A model generated the notes under the pieces. The model saw nothing but the letters and a program-made list of their open reading frames with translations. It had not been told where the DNA came from and made no database searches. From contig NZ_JAIBNX010000008.1 of assembly GCF_026130045.1 (NCBI RefSeq), forward strand, positions 1-49,910: a stretch of 49,910 bases of DNA, written 5' to 3'. Positions 8,869 to 16,581 of the stretch are shown here, in pieces. Position 1 is the stretch's first letter, and the number at the start of each line of letters is the position of its first letter. This DNA comes from Micromonospora sp. CPCC 205371 (GTDB lineage Bacteria; Actinomycetota; Actinomycetes; Mycobacteriales; Micromonosporaceae). A program made the translations under genes and the position numbers.

Positions 8869-9452
8869 GGGAGCGTCACTCCGAGGTGCTGGGCGGCCAG
8901 GGTGGCGAGCGTGGCGTCGTCGAGCGCGGCCGCGTTGTAGAGGTGCCGGATCTTGCCCTGCTGGTCGACGAAGAGCGTGACCGGCAGGGGACGACCGGAG
9001 AGCTTGATGCGGAACCGCTCCGATCGGTCGTACAGGTTGGGGTAAGTCACCCCGAGGTCTTCCGCGAGCGACCCGCCGGCCTCGCGGGTGTCGTGGGTGT
9101 CGATGCCGATGACGTGGACCTTGCCGGCGGCGCGCTCGGCGAAGCGCTGGAAGGCGGGCAGTTCCTCGCGGCAGGGCGGGCACCATGAGCCCCACAGGTT
9201 GACGATTGCCGGCCCGCGGATGGCGCTCACCTGGACGGTGGCGTCACCGGTGAAGCAGGGCAGCTCGATGTCGGGCAGGGCCGCGGCGTCGGCCGGAGCC
9301 GGACCGGGGCTGGCGGTCGCCTGGGCGGGCGGCGCGGTCAGCGCGGCGCAGTCGGCGAACGGTGCTGGTGCCGCCTTGGGCGCCGGCTCCGGGTCGTCGG
9401 TGCACCCGGCGAGCAGCAGCGTCACGGCCAGGACGGAGGCGACCCGCTTCAC
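8865..9452 (-). CDS. TlpA/ResA-like thioredoxin lipoprotein
   Basis: About 195 residues. A short signal peptide ends in the lipobox LLAGC (Cys17), so the mature protein should be a lipoprotein on the outer face of the membrane. After a Pro/Ala-rich linker comes a thioredoxin fold with the active site WCPPC (Cys91, Cys94) and a typical cis-Pro region ([10 protein letters not shown]). Function: extracytoplasmic thiol-disulfide exchange. The GTG start overlaps the nth stop by 4 bp (GTGA) and its own stop overlaps nudix by 4 bp. Orthologous position to Rv3673c. Confidence 0.87.
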   Translation of the reverse strand: MKRVASVLAVTLLLAGCTDDPEPAPKAAPAPFADCAALTAPPAQATASPGPAPADAAALPDIELPCFTGDATVQVSAIRGPAIVNLWGSWCPPCREELPAFQRFAERAAGKVHVIGIDTHDTREAGGSLAEDLGVTYPNLYDRSERFRIKLSGRPLPVTLFVDQQGKIRHLYNAAALDDATLATLAAQHLGVTLP

Positions 9453-10225
9453 GGTGCCTCCGGCTCGGTCACCGCCTTGGCGGGCACCAACTCCGGGTCG
9501 ACACCGGCGGCGGCGGCGAGGTCGCGGGCGCGCGGGCCCTTGAGGAGCTTGGCCGCCGCGGCGGCCTCGGTGGGGCCGGTGCCGTATGCCGGGCAGAGCT
9601 TGGTGAGAGTGCAGGCGCCACATGCCGGCTTGCGGGCGTGGCAGACCCGCCGGCCGTGGAAGATCACCCGGTGGGAGAGCATCGTCCACTCGCGCTTTTC
9701 GATCAGCGCCCCGACGGCGTGCTCGATCTTGACAGGGTCGGCCTCGGCGGTCCACTCCCAGCGACCGACGAGCCGTTGGAAGTGCGTGTCGACGGTGATG
9801 CCCGGCACGTCGAAGGCGTTACCGAGCACGACGTTGGCCGTCTTGCGACCGACGCCCGGCAGCGTGACCATCTCGGCCAGCGTGCGCGGCACCTCGCCGC
9901 CGAACCGGTCACGGATGGCCGCCGACAGCCCCATCACCGACTTGGTCTTGGCGCGGAAGAACCCGGTGGGCTTGAGGATCTGCTCGACGTCTTCGGGGTT
10001 GGCAGCGGCCAGGTCGTCGGGCGTGGGGTACTTGGCGAACAGCGTGGGCGTCGTCAGGTTTACCCGGACGTCGGTGGTCTGCGCCGACAGCACGGTGGCG
10101 ATCAACAGCTGGAAGGCGTTTTCGAAGTCGAGCTCGCAGTGCGCGTCAGGGTGGGTCTCCTCCAGCAGGCGCGCCATCTTCCGGGCACGCCGCTTGCGCG
10201 ACAGGTCACTCTCGGTACGGGCCAC
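9449..10225 (-). CDS. nth: Endonuclease III, base excision repair
   Basis: About 258 residues. The helix-hairpin-helix [12 protein letters not shown] carries the catalytic Lys128, and Asp146 is in VDTHF. The 4Fe-4S ligands are Cys195, 202, 205 and 211 (C-x6-C-x2-C-x5-C). It removes oxidised pyrimidines and nicks abasic sites. The last ~40 residues are an Ala-rich tail beyond the usual enzyme end. GTG start at 10225 is placed 6 nt after TACTCT on the minus strand, suggesting leaderless transcription of the nth-tlpA-nudix operon. Orthologous position to Rv3674c. Confidence 0.93.
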   Translation of the reverse strand: MARTESDLSRKRRARKMARLLEETHPDAHCELDFENAFQLLIATVLSAQTTDVRVNLTTPTLFAKYPTPDDLAAANPEDVEQILKPTGFFRAKTKSVMGLSAAIRDRFGGEVPRTLAEMVTLPGVGRKTANVVLGNAFDVPGITVDTHFQRLVGRWEWTAEADPVKIEHAVGALIEKREWTMLSHRVIFHGRRVCHARKPACGACTLTKLCPAYGTGPTEAAAAAKLLKGPRARDLAAAAGVDPELVPAKAVTEPEAP

Positions 10226-10237
10226 GGCGAAAGAGTA
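10226..10237 (-). promoter_or_regulatory. Leaderless-type -10 element for nth
   Basis: Minus-strand TACTCT (10237-10232), six bases, then GTG at 10225. There is no Shine-Dalgarno upstream of the start. Confidence 0.55.
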
Positions 10238-10255
10238 CGCCGACGGTCCGACGAC

Positions 10256-11446
10256 TCAGCCGGCTGCCGGAGCGGTGATCTTGCCCTTGCCGTCGAGCTT
10301 GGCGCCGGTGGTCGGGAAGTCCGCCTTGCTGAGCTGTGCCACCTGCTTGGCGCCCCGGTGCGCGTTGTCGATGGTCGGCAGGCCGGCACTGTTCATGGCC
10401 GTCGAGATGAGCTGACCGCTGGCGAACGCACCGTCTGGCTTCACCGAGACCTTGAGCACACCGCCAAGCCCGAGCACCCCGTTGCTGCTCAACGTCTTGC
10501 CACCGCCCGCGAAGTTGCCCAGGCTGTACGCGATCAGCCGGCCCTTGTAGAACTCCATGCCGCGCAGCACGTGCGGGCCGTGCCCCACGATCAGGTCGGC
10601 GCCAGCGTCGATCATGGCGTGGGAGAACTTGATCGGGTCGCCGCGGTTTTCCCCGAGGAAGAGCTCGGTGCCCGGCTTGACGTGTGTCTTGTCGGAGCCT
10701 TCGGCGCCCATGTGCACCTGGACCACCACGACGTCGGCCATGGTCGCCGCCTTCTTGACCACCTCGGCGGCCTCGTCGATGTCGGTGAGGCTGTTCGACC
10801 ACGGGTACGAGGAGAAGCCGGCCACGGCGACCGATACGCCCTCGACGTCGACCACGGTGATCTCGTCGGGCGCCCCGGTGTGCTTCAGACCGTGGTCCTT
10901 CAGCGCCTTCTGGGTGTTGCGGTATCCCGCTGCCCCGTAGTCGTTGCCGTGGTTGTTGGCCTGGTTGAGCAGCTCGAAGCCGGCGTCCTTCAGGTGTGCC
11001 GCATACGAGGGCGGCGCCCGGAACTGGAAGCACCGGGTGGAGTTGGCGCCGCACTTGCCGGCCCCGGTGTCGTCGGTGAGCGGCTCTTCGAGGTTGCCCA
11101 TCACGAGGTCGGCCGCGAGCGCCGACCTGACGGCGTTGAAGAAGCCCTTGCCACCGTTGGCGGGCAGCTTGTTGGGCGCGTTTCCCATGATGATGTCGCC
11201 GGTGGCCGACATCGAGATGGTGGCCGGGGACGCCGCGGTGGACTGGGACGGCGAAGGCGTGGCCGATCCGGACGGCTCCTGGACCGCGTTGCCCTGCCAA
11301 AGCGTCGCCCCCGATCCAGCGTCGCGGTTGGCGACGAAGGCCACGGCGCCGAGGCCGACTCCGAGCAGCACGGCGGCGACCGCGAGAACGGCGAGGATAG
11401 GACGCCGTGTGCGGCCGGAGCGGTCGTGCGGCTCGGGGTGACTCAT
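10256..11446 (-). CDS. CapA-like metallophosphatase-fold membrane-anchored protein
   Basis: About 396 residues. One N-terminal membrane helix (about 16-40) follows a basic cytoplasmic stretch, then a Ser/Pro/Thr-rich linker and a CapA/PgsA domain from ~77. Conserved motifs seen: ATGDIIMG, MGNLEEPLTD, NQANNHGNDYG, VVQVHMGAE, VGHGPHVLRG and YSLGNF. The family is named from poly-gamma-glutamate capsule synthesis, but most actinobacterial members have no demonstrated product. No other capsule (pgsB/pgsC) genes are adjacent. It lies between nth and cbiZ, where mycobacteria carry a small membrane gene (Rv3675). ATG start; a short gap separates it from nth. Confidence 0.82.
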   Translation of the reverse strand: MSHPEPHDRSGRTRRPILAVLAVAAVLLGVGLGAVAFVANRDAGSGATLWQGNAVQEPSGSATPSPSQSTAASPATISMSATGDIIMGNAPNKLPANGGKGFFNAVRSALAADLVMGNLEEPLTDDTGAGKCGANSTRCFQFRAPPSYAAHLKDAGFELLNQANNHGNDYGAAGYRNTQKALKDHGLKHTGAPDEITVVDVEGVSVAVAGFSSYPWSNSLTDIDEAAEVVKKAATMADVVVVQVHMGAEGSDKTHVKPGTELFLGENRGDPIKFSHAMIDAGADLIVGHGPHVLRGMEFYKGRLIAYSLGNFAGGGKTLSSNGVLGLGGVLKVSVKPDGAFASGQLISTAMNSAGLPTIDNAHRGAKQVAQLSKADFPTTGAKLDGKGKITAPAAG

Positions 11447-11486
11447 CGTTCCGCGACGATACCGGCCACCCGCAAGCCCCTGCGAA

Positions 11487-12149
11487 CTACAGATTTCGGT
11501 CGGACCAGGGCATCCCGGACCCCCTGCCGGTGCCACCACCTGATCGGACGGCCGCATGGACCGAACGGGCGATCCGGGCTCCCCATTCCGAGCGGGGACC
11601 GCCGTAGGCGGCCACCGGGCCGTCGGGCGGGCACACCACGCACACCGCGTCGGTGGCCGTACCCGTCGCCCGGAGACCGAGGTCCCACAGCGCCTGCGCC
11701 TTCGCTTCGGTAGCGGTGGCGACCGCGTTGACCAGCGCGGCCTCGGACAGTCGAGTGGGCACCGAGACCACGATGTTGACCGTGCCGACACGGGGTGGAT
11801 CGGCACTGACCGCCGCCGCCCAGATGGGGTCACCGAGCCCGACGGTGGCCCACACGCGGACCCCCTCGTCGGCCGAGGTGACCACCTCGGCGACGTCGAC
11901 ACCGGTCAACAGGCCGACACCGGGCCCTTCGAAGCCGAACTCGGCCGCCAACTCGGCCAGGTGTGCGTCTGGATCGTCACGGTCGTACCACATTGGTACG
12001 GTCGCGTTGATGATCCACTGACGGAGTCCGATACCGCCACCGAGCGGCGCGGACGAGATGGCCAGCAGCGGGCGGCCGATCCGCCAGGTCAACAGCGGGA
12101 TGTCGCGGCCGTTTTCGAGACGGTCTCCAAGGATTGGCTCCGGCACCAC
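11487..12149 (-). CDS. cbiZ: Adenosylcobinamide amidohydrolase CbiZ
   Basis: About 220 residues. The family pattern is visible: SSAPLGGGI near 32-40, GVGLLTGVD near 77-85, ATVGLGDPIWAA near 101-112, GTVNIVV near 122, and TATEAKAQALWDLG with ATGTATDAV near 145-169. CbiZ cleaves the amide bond of adenosylcobinamide or pseudocobalamin to yield cobyric acid for salvage of corrinoids. No cobalamin-synthesis genes or cobalamin riboswitch are seen beside it. Two adjacent GTG codons (12149 and 12146) can start the frame; neither has a good Shine-Dalgarno. A dispersed repeat element lies directly upstream (12162-12263). Confidence 0.83.
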   Translation of the reverse strand: MVPEPILGDRLENGRDIPLLTWRIGRPLLAISSAPLGGGIGLRQWIINATVPMWYDRDDPDAHLAELAAEFGFEGPGVGLLTGVDVAEVVTSADEGVRVWATVGLGDPIWAAAVSADPPRVGTVNIVVSVPTRLSEAALVNAVATATEAKAQALWDLGLRATGTATDAVCVVCPPDGPVAAYGGPRSEWGARIARSVHAAVRSGGGTGRGSGMPWSDRNL

Positions 12150-12161
12150 CTGTGTCTGCCG

Positions 12162-12263
12162 CCCTCGCTCCGCTCGGGGTCACTCGCGCGCCCTAGGCCG
12201 CCCTGCAGACCGCAGTCGCTCTGGTCGCTTCGCTCCCGCCGCTTTGTGCGGTCTTCGGGCGGC
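12162..12263. repeat. Dispersed hairpin element, full copy B
   Basis: Begins with CCCTCGCTCCGCTCGG and ends in a long hairpin whose arms are 12197-12214 and 12247-12263 (inner pairing AGACCGCA with TGCGGTCT, outer GCCGCCC with GGGCGGC) around a ~32-nt loop. It closely resembles the copy at 41751-41853, with compensatory changes in the stem. It lies between cbiZ and crp. Confidence 0.75.
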
Positions 12264-12405
12264 GCGCGCTCCCTGCGCACTTTACGATCAAGTTTCCGGG
12301 GGTGCACGCCCGAACCTCGCCGACGTGCGCCTAGACTTACTGCGCGCGCCGACTAACCGGCCGAATTGCCGGTAAGTGACAGGAATGCGCAGGCGGAGGT
12401 GCGGT

Positions 12406-13083
12406 ATGGACGAGGTACTGGCCCGCAGTGGGATCTTCCAGGGCGTCGACCCGGAGGCGGCCGAAGCGCTCGCCAAAGAGATGGAGACGATCGAGACCCG
12501 TAAGGGCGAGGTCGTCTTCAACGAGGGTGAGCCCGGCGACAGCCTCTACATAGTGCTGTCCGGCAAGATCAAGCTTGGTCGGCGCGCCGCCGACGGCCGG
12601 CAGAACCTCATCTCCGTCATGGGCCCATCCGACATGCTCGGCGAGCTCTCGCTCTTCGACCCCGGCCCGCGCACCGCGACGGCCACCGCGGTCACCGACA
12701 CGCGCCTGGCCCGCCTCCGCAAGCAGGCACTGCGGCCGTGGCTCAACAACCGGCCGGAGATCGCCGAGCAGCTGCTCCGGGTCCTGGCCCGCAGGCTACG
12801 CCGGACCAACGACGCGCTGGCCGACCTGATCTTCACCGACGTTCCCGGCCGCGTGGCGAAAAACCTGCTCCAGATGGCCGGCCGGTTCGGCACCCGCGAC
12901 GGCGGCGTGCTCCGGGTGACCCACGACCTCACCCAGGAGGAGCTGGCACAGCTGGTCGGTGCATCCCGCGAGACCGTCAACAAGGCGCTCGCCGACTTCG
13001 CGTCGCGCGGCTGGCTCCGCCTCGACGGCAAGAGCGTGATCATCCTCGACCCCGAGCGCCTGGCCCGCCGCGCCCGCGTCTGA
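12406..13083 (+). CDS. crp: cAMP receptor protein Crp (Crp/FNR family)
   Basis: About 225 residues, almost collinear with mycobacterial CRP (Rv3676). N-terminal cyclic-nucleotide-binding jelly roll with the phosphate-binding cassette [15 protein letters not shown] at 79-93 (Arg89, Thr90), dimer helix around 112-140, and a C-terminal winged HTH at 176-198 ([20 protein letters not shown]). It binds cAMP and controls many promoters. Start: ATG 12406 with GGAGG at 12395-12399; the frame is open 10 codons further up, but the family N terminus is [14 protein letters not shown]. Upstream 256 bp hold a repeat element (12162-12263) and a possible -10 box TAGACT near 12333. It converges with the PRC-barrel gene, with only 6 bp between the stops. 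Confidence 0.95.
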   Translation: MDEVLARSGIFQGVDPEAAEALAKEMETIETRKGEVVFNEGEPGDSLYIVLSGKIKLGRRAADGRQNLISVMGPSDMLGELSLFDPGPRTATATAVTDTRLARLRKQALRPWLNNRPEIAEQLLRVLARRLRRTNDALADLIFTDVPGRVAKNLLQMAGRFGTRDGGVLRVTHDLTQEELAQLVGASRETVNKALADFASRGWLRLDGKSVIILDPERLARRARV

Positions 13084-13089
13084 TCGCGG

Positions 13090-13437
13090 CTAGGCGGTCG
13101 CCGGCAGGTCGTAAGCGGCCGACAGCGCCTGCTTCGGCAGGCGGCAGTGCACCACGCCCGCCGCCGCGTCCCACCGCGCGTCCGCCCAGCGCACGCCGTG
13201 GGCGCCGTGGCTGAGCCGGCGCACGATCGCCCGGATCAGCCATGGCCCGACGTCGGGCCGCCGCTCGTACCCCCACAGCCGCACGTGACGGCGCGGCGCC
13301 ACGATCAGCCCCGCCACGCGTATCCGGGCGTGCAGGTGACCCTGCGGCGGCCCGTCCTGCGCCAGGCGCACATCTTCCACGACACCGATACGCTCCCCGT
13401 CCGGCCCGTACACGGTGGCGCCGATCAGATCACTCAT
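13090..13437 (-). CDS. PRC-barrel-like small protein (second of two)
   Basis: About 115 residues. The N-terminal half (MSDLIGATVYGPDGERIGVVEDVRL) has the β-rich pattern of PRC-barrel domains, which mediate protein or RNA contacts. The C-terminal part is Arg/Trp-rich and not recognised. Its ATG overlaps the 3' end of the preceding PRC-barrel gene by 8 bp, and it is last in the minus-strand set transporter-PRC-PRC. No signal peptide or membrane helix is seen. The tight overlaps suggest the three products act together; a cytoplasmic accessory role to the transporter is inference. Confidence 0.7.
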   Translation of the reverse strand: MSDLIGATVYGPDGERIGVVEDVRLAQDGPPQGHLHARIRVAGLIVAPRRHVRLWGYERRPDVGPWLIRAIVRRLSHGAHGVRWADARWDAAAGVVHCRLPKQALSAAYDLPATA

Positions 13438-13798
13438 CAGAGTCAACGGAGGCTCCCGGTATCCGGGCGACGACGTGGTCGCGAATCCAGTGCTCCAAGC
13501 CGGACGGCGGTCTGCGCGTACCCAGCCGCACCGCACTGCCGATCTCGGTGACCTCCTCCATCGGGATGCGGATCGGCTCACCCCGGCCCTGAAGCCGGAC
13601 CAGTAGCCGCCCGAACCGTCCACCGACCCGCCGGCCGAGCGCGGCCGGGCCGACGAGGAGGGCGGCAAGGTACAGGCCGCCCTCGGCGTCCGAAGCCAGC
13701 TCTACGTCGTCGACCTTGCCGACCATCCGGCCGTCCGGGTCGATGATCTGCCGGTCCAGCAGGTGCAGGTGGGCGTCGTACACCCTGCCGTCACTCAT
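13430..13798 (-). CDS. PRC-barrel-like small protein (first of two)
   Basis: About 122 residues. The segment DRQIIDPDGRMVGKVDDVELASD is a typical PRC-barrel strand-turn pattern, followed by a second β-rich part (RIPMEEVTEIGSAVRL) and a C-terminal tail. In some actinobacterial proteins a PRC-barrel is joined to MgtE-like and CBS domains next to NRAMP-type transporters (from memory). Its ATG overlaps the transporter stop by 4 bp (ATGA), giving translational coupling. No membrane helix. Confidence 0.72.
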   Translation of the reverse strand: MSDGRVYDAHLHLLDRQIIDPDGRMVGKVDDVELASDAEGGLYLAALLVGPAALGRRVGGRFGRLLVRLQGRGEPIRIPMEEVTEIGSAVRLGTRRPPSGLEHWIRDHVVARIPGASVDSDE

Positions 13799-15024
13799 CC
13801 GCCCGCTCCCGTCACGATCATCAGTGGAATGGCGGCCAGCGAGGCGACCAGCACGACACCGAGATACACCGTGCCGACCGTGTTCGCGAACCGCCCGTTG
13901 GTGTGCTCGCCGAGGTAGTCCGGATCGTTGGCCACGACCAGGATCGGCAGGTAGGTCAGTGGCAGCGCGGCCGCCGAGAGCACGATCGAGTACTCCGTGA
14001 CCAGCACCGGGTCCACGGTGGTGCAGAGAATCAGCACTCCTGTGAGGATCGTGAGCAGCACCGTCACGTGAAAGCGGGACGCGTCCCGGGGCCGCACGTA
14101 CTTGCCCCACTGCCACCCGAAGTACTGCGCCACCGTGTACCCGCAGGACAACCCGGTCTCCAGCGCGGCGCCGAAGGTGGCCGCGAAGATGCCGATGAGC
14201 ACCACCGCGAGCCCGACCTTGCCCAGCGACTCCGTGACCGGCGTGACCAGCTGGTCCAGCGTCTCCACCTCGACACCGCGCGGCAGCAGCACGATGGCGG
14301 TGGCCGCCATGATGCAGAGTGAGAGCAGCCCTCCGAGCGGAAAGCCGATGAATACGTTGGCACGCATCGTGCCGAGGTCTCGGCGTGACCAGTGCTCCTC
14401 GACCCCGCCCGAGGAGAAGAAGAACACCTCGTACGGCGTCATCGCCGCACCGAAGAGCGCGATCCCCCAGTACGCATAGGTCGGCCAGCCTTCGCCGCCG
14501 TCCGGTGCGGGGTGGGTCGCCTGGGTCCACAGTGCTCCCCAGTCCGGCCCGAGCTGCCAGACAGCCACGCCGAAGACGATCAGACACAGGCCAAGCAGCC
14601 CGAAGATCTCCTCCATCCGCTTGAACCGGACCCGCCAGATGACCACCCAGACCGCGAACGCCGCCAGCGGTACCCAGAGCAGGTAGTGGACGGAGCTGGC
14701 CAGTTCCAGCGCGAGGGCGACGCCGCCGATCTCGGCCGTCAGCGTGAGGAAGGTGATGAGGAACGACGCGAGCAGGTTCGTGATGCCCCAGCGTGGGCCG
14801 AGGCGCTCGCGCACGATGTCGAAGACCGGGCGACCGGAGATGGCGGCCACTCGCCCGCACATCTCGGCGTACACGCAGATGCCGCCGATCCCGACGATCA
14901 CCACCCAGGCGAGGCTCAGCCCGAATCGGGCGCCCACCAGGCCGTTGGCGACGAGGTCGCCGATATCGACGAAGCCGCCGATCGCGGTCAAAATGCCCAA
15001 CGTGATCGCGAGCAGCCGCTTCAC
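13795..15024 (-). CDS. Divergent NRAMP-family metal ion transporter
   Basis: About 409 residues with about eleven membrane helices. The family fold is recognisable, but the ion-binding motifs are unusual: helix 1 has GGFVDIGDLVANG where canonical NRAMPs have DPGN, and helix 6 has AAMTPYEVFFFSSGG where Mn/Fe transporters have a Met-Pro-His type motif. It may therefore move another ion such as Mg2+, or be a distinct subgroup (inference). GTG start at 15024 gives the family N terminus (VKRLLAITLGILTAIGG), but the purine-rich stretch is almost adjacent to it, so translation may be weak or leaderless. First gene of a three-gene minus-strand operon with two PRC-barrel proteins. Divergent from tetR. 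Confidence 0.8.
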   Translation of the reverse strand: MKRLLAITLGILTAIGGFVDIGDLVANGLVGARFGLSLAWVVIVGIGGICVYAEMCGRVAAISGRPVFDIVRERLGPRWGITNLLASFLITFLTLTAEIGGVALALELASSVHYLLWVPLAAFAVWVVIWRVRFKRMEEIFGLLGLCLIVFGVAVWQLGPDWGALWTQATHPAPDGGEGWPTYAYWGIALFGAAMTPYEVFFFSSGGVEEHWSRRDLGTMRANVFIGFPLGGLLSLCIMAATAIVLLPRGVEVETLDQLVTPVTESLGKVGLAVVLIGIFAATFGAALETGLSCGYTVAQYFGWQWGKYVRPRDASRFHVTVLLTILTGVLILCTTVDPVLVTEYSIVLSAAALPLTYLPILVVANDPDYLGEHTNGRFANTVGTVYLGVVLVASLAAIPLMIVTGAGG

Positions 15025-15054
15025 TCCCTGATCGTTCCCGGCGACGGCTCGGCA

Positions 15055-15082
15055 AAAACAAGCAGGCTTGACTGTTTGTTTT
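15055..15082. promoter_or_regulatory. Inverted-repeat operator upstream of tetR operon
   Basis: AAAACAAGCA (15055-15064) and TGTTTGTTTT (15073-15082) are inverted arms with one mismatch around an 8-bp centre. The A/T-rich palindrome stands out in very GC-rich DNA. It overlaps a plausible -35 box TTGACT (15068-15073) that is 17 bp from CAGGCT (15091-15096). Likely binding site of the adjacent TetR protein, giving autoregulation. Confidence 0.65.
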
Positions 15083-15087
15083 GACGG

Positions 15088-15747
15088 GTGCAGGCTGTGG
15101 ATGTGCCGGTCCGTACCCCCCAGCAGGAGCGCAGCCGCGCCACTCAGGCCCGCCTCCTGGAGTCCACCGTGGAGTGCCTCGTCGAGCACGGCTGGTCGGG
15201 CACGACGACCACCGTGGTCGCCGCCCGGGCCGGCGTCTCGCGGGGAGCCCAGCTGCACCACTACCCCACCAAGTCCGAGCTGGTGATGGCCGCTGTCGAG
15301 CACCTGGCCGAGCGCCGCGCCGCGGAGCTCCGGCAGGAGGCGGCCGTCCTGCCCGCCGGTCCGCAGCGGCTCGACCGGGTCGTCGACCTGCTTGCCGCCG
15401 CGTTCACCGGCCCGCTCTTCGTGGCCGCCTTGGAGGTGTGGGTGGCCGCCCGCACCGATCCCGATCTGCGGGCCGCGCTCGTCCCACTCGAAGCCCGGGT
15501 GGGCCGCGAGATGCACCGGCTCGCCGTCGACCTGCTCGGGGCCGACGAGCGCGCTCCCGGGGTGCGGGAGGCTGTGCAGGCCACCCTCGACCTGCTGCGC
15601 GGCCTCGGCGTGGCCAACCTGCTCTCCGACGACACCCATCGCCGCCAGGCGCTGCTCGCGGCCTGGAAGAAGCAACTCGCGGCGCTTCCTGGCCTCGCCT
15701 ACGGCTCCGCGGCCCGCACGCCCCTGAGCGCGCTCACGATCCTCTGA
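15088..15747 (+). CDS. TetR-family transcriptional regulator
   Basis: About 219 residues from GTG 15088. N-terminal HTH: TTTTVVAARAGVSRGAQLHHYPTKSEL is the typical TetR helix 2-3-4 region; the remainder is a helical ligand-binding domain. First gene of a six-gene plus-strand operon for acyl-CoA metabolism, so it probably represses that operon and responds to an acyl-CoA or free acid (inference). Start is uncertain: GTG 15103 (giving MPVRTPQQERSRATQ) lies 6 nt after a CAGGCT box and would fit a leaderless transcript; GTG 15088 and 15097 are alternatives. A near-perfect palindrome lies just upstream. Confidence 0.87.
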   Translation: MQAVDVPVRTPQQERSRATQARLLESTVECLVEHGWSGTTTTVVAARAGVSRGAQLHHYPTKSELVMAAVEHLAERRAAELRQEAAVLPAGPQRLDRVVDLLAAAFTGPLFVAALEVWVAARTDPDLRAALVPLEARVGREMHRLAVDLLGADERAPGVREAVQATLDLLRGLGVANLLSDDTHRRQALLAAWKKQLAALPGLAYGSAARTPLSALTIL

Positions 15748-15762
15748 CAGGAGACGACGCAC

Positions 15763-16581
15763 ATGGTCGACCTCGACGGACTGCTCGCCGACCTCGCCGA
15801 CGAGTCGGCCGACCTGGACGCCCGGGTCGGCCCGCTGCCGGACGCGCACTGGACCCGGCTGACACCCGCCGACGGCTGGACGATCGCGCACCAGATCGCA
15901 CACCTCGCCTGGACGGACCACGTGGCGATGCTGGCGGCGACCGACACGGAGGCGTTCTACGCCTCGCTCGCCTACGCCGCCACCGATCCCGAGCACTTCA
16001 TCGACCGGGGCGCCGAGGAGTACCTGGCGCCGCCCGCCGAGCTGCTGGCCCGCTGGCGCAGCGGCCGGGCGGCCCTCGCCGACGCGCTCAAGGCCGTGCC
16101 GCCAGGGGCGCGCCTGCCCTGGTACGGCGCCGAGATGTCGGCGGCTTCGATGGCGACCGCGCGGATCATGGAGACGTTCGCGCACGGCCAGGACATCGCG
16201 GACACGCTGGGACACCGCAGGGTGCCGACAGCGCGGCTGCGGCACGTGGCGCACCTCGGCTTCCGCACCCTGGCGCACAGCTTCCTGACTCACGACCGGC
16301 CCGCACCAGAGCAGCCTGTCCGGGTCGAACTGTTTCCGGGTCCCCCGCGGTTAGGGGAGCAAGGCAGCCCGGATGGCATCTGGGCCTTCGGTCCGGCCGA
16401 TGCCGCCAACAGGGTGACCGGCCCGGCGCTCGACTTCTGCCTGCTCGTCACGCAGCGCCGGCACCGCGCCGACCTGGCCTTGGTGGCCACCGGCCCGGTC
16501 GCCGACGAGTGGCTCGACATCGCACAGGCCTTCGCCGGCCCGCCCGGCAACGGCCGCCGGCCAGCGGGCAGCCTTCCATGA
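15763..16581 (+). CDS. TIGR03084-family protein (maleylpyruvate isomerase/DinB-like fold)
   Basis: About 272 residues. The N-terminal half has the four-helix MDMPI/DinB pattern, with histidines in TIAHQIAHLAWTDHVAML and METFAHGQDIADTLGH positioned for metal binding. The C-terminal half carries FRTLAHSFLTHDRP and a small α/β domain ending in GPVADEWLDIAQAF. The family is found next to AtuA-like and acyl-CoA carboxylase genes; its reaction is not established. GGAG-type Shine-Dalgarno lies upstream of ATG 15763, 15 bp after tetR. Its stop overlaps the AtuA-like start by 4 bp (ATGA). Confidence 0.82.
   Translation: MVDLDGLLADLADESADLDARVGPLPDAHWTRLTPADGWTIAHQIAHLAWTDHVAMLAATDTEAFYASLAYAATDPEHFIDRGAEEYLAPPAELLARWRSGRAALADALKAVPPGARLPWYGAEMSAASMATARIMETFAHGQDIADTLGHRRVPTARLRHVAHLGFRTLAHSFLTHDRPAPEQPVRVELFPGPPRLGEQGSPDGIWAFGPADAANRVTGPALDFCLLVTQRRHRADLALVATGPVADEWLDIAQAFAGPPGNGRRPAGSLP

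Noticed and set aside
10256-11446. Capsule (poly-γ-glutamate) biosynthesis locus
   Set aside because: Only the CapA-like gene is present; no PgsB/PgsC ligase genes are nearby.
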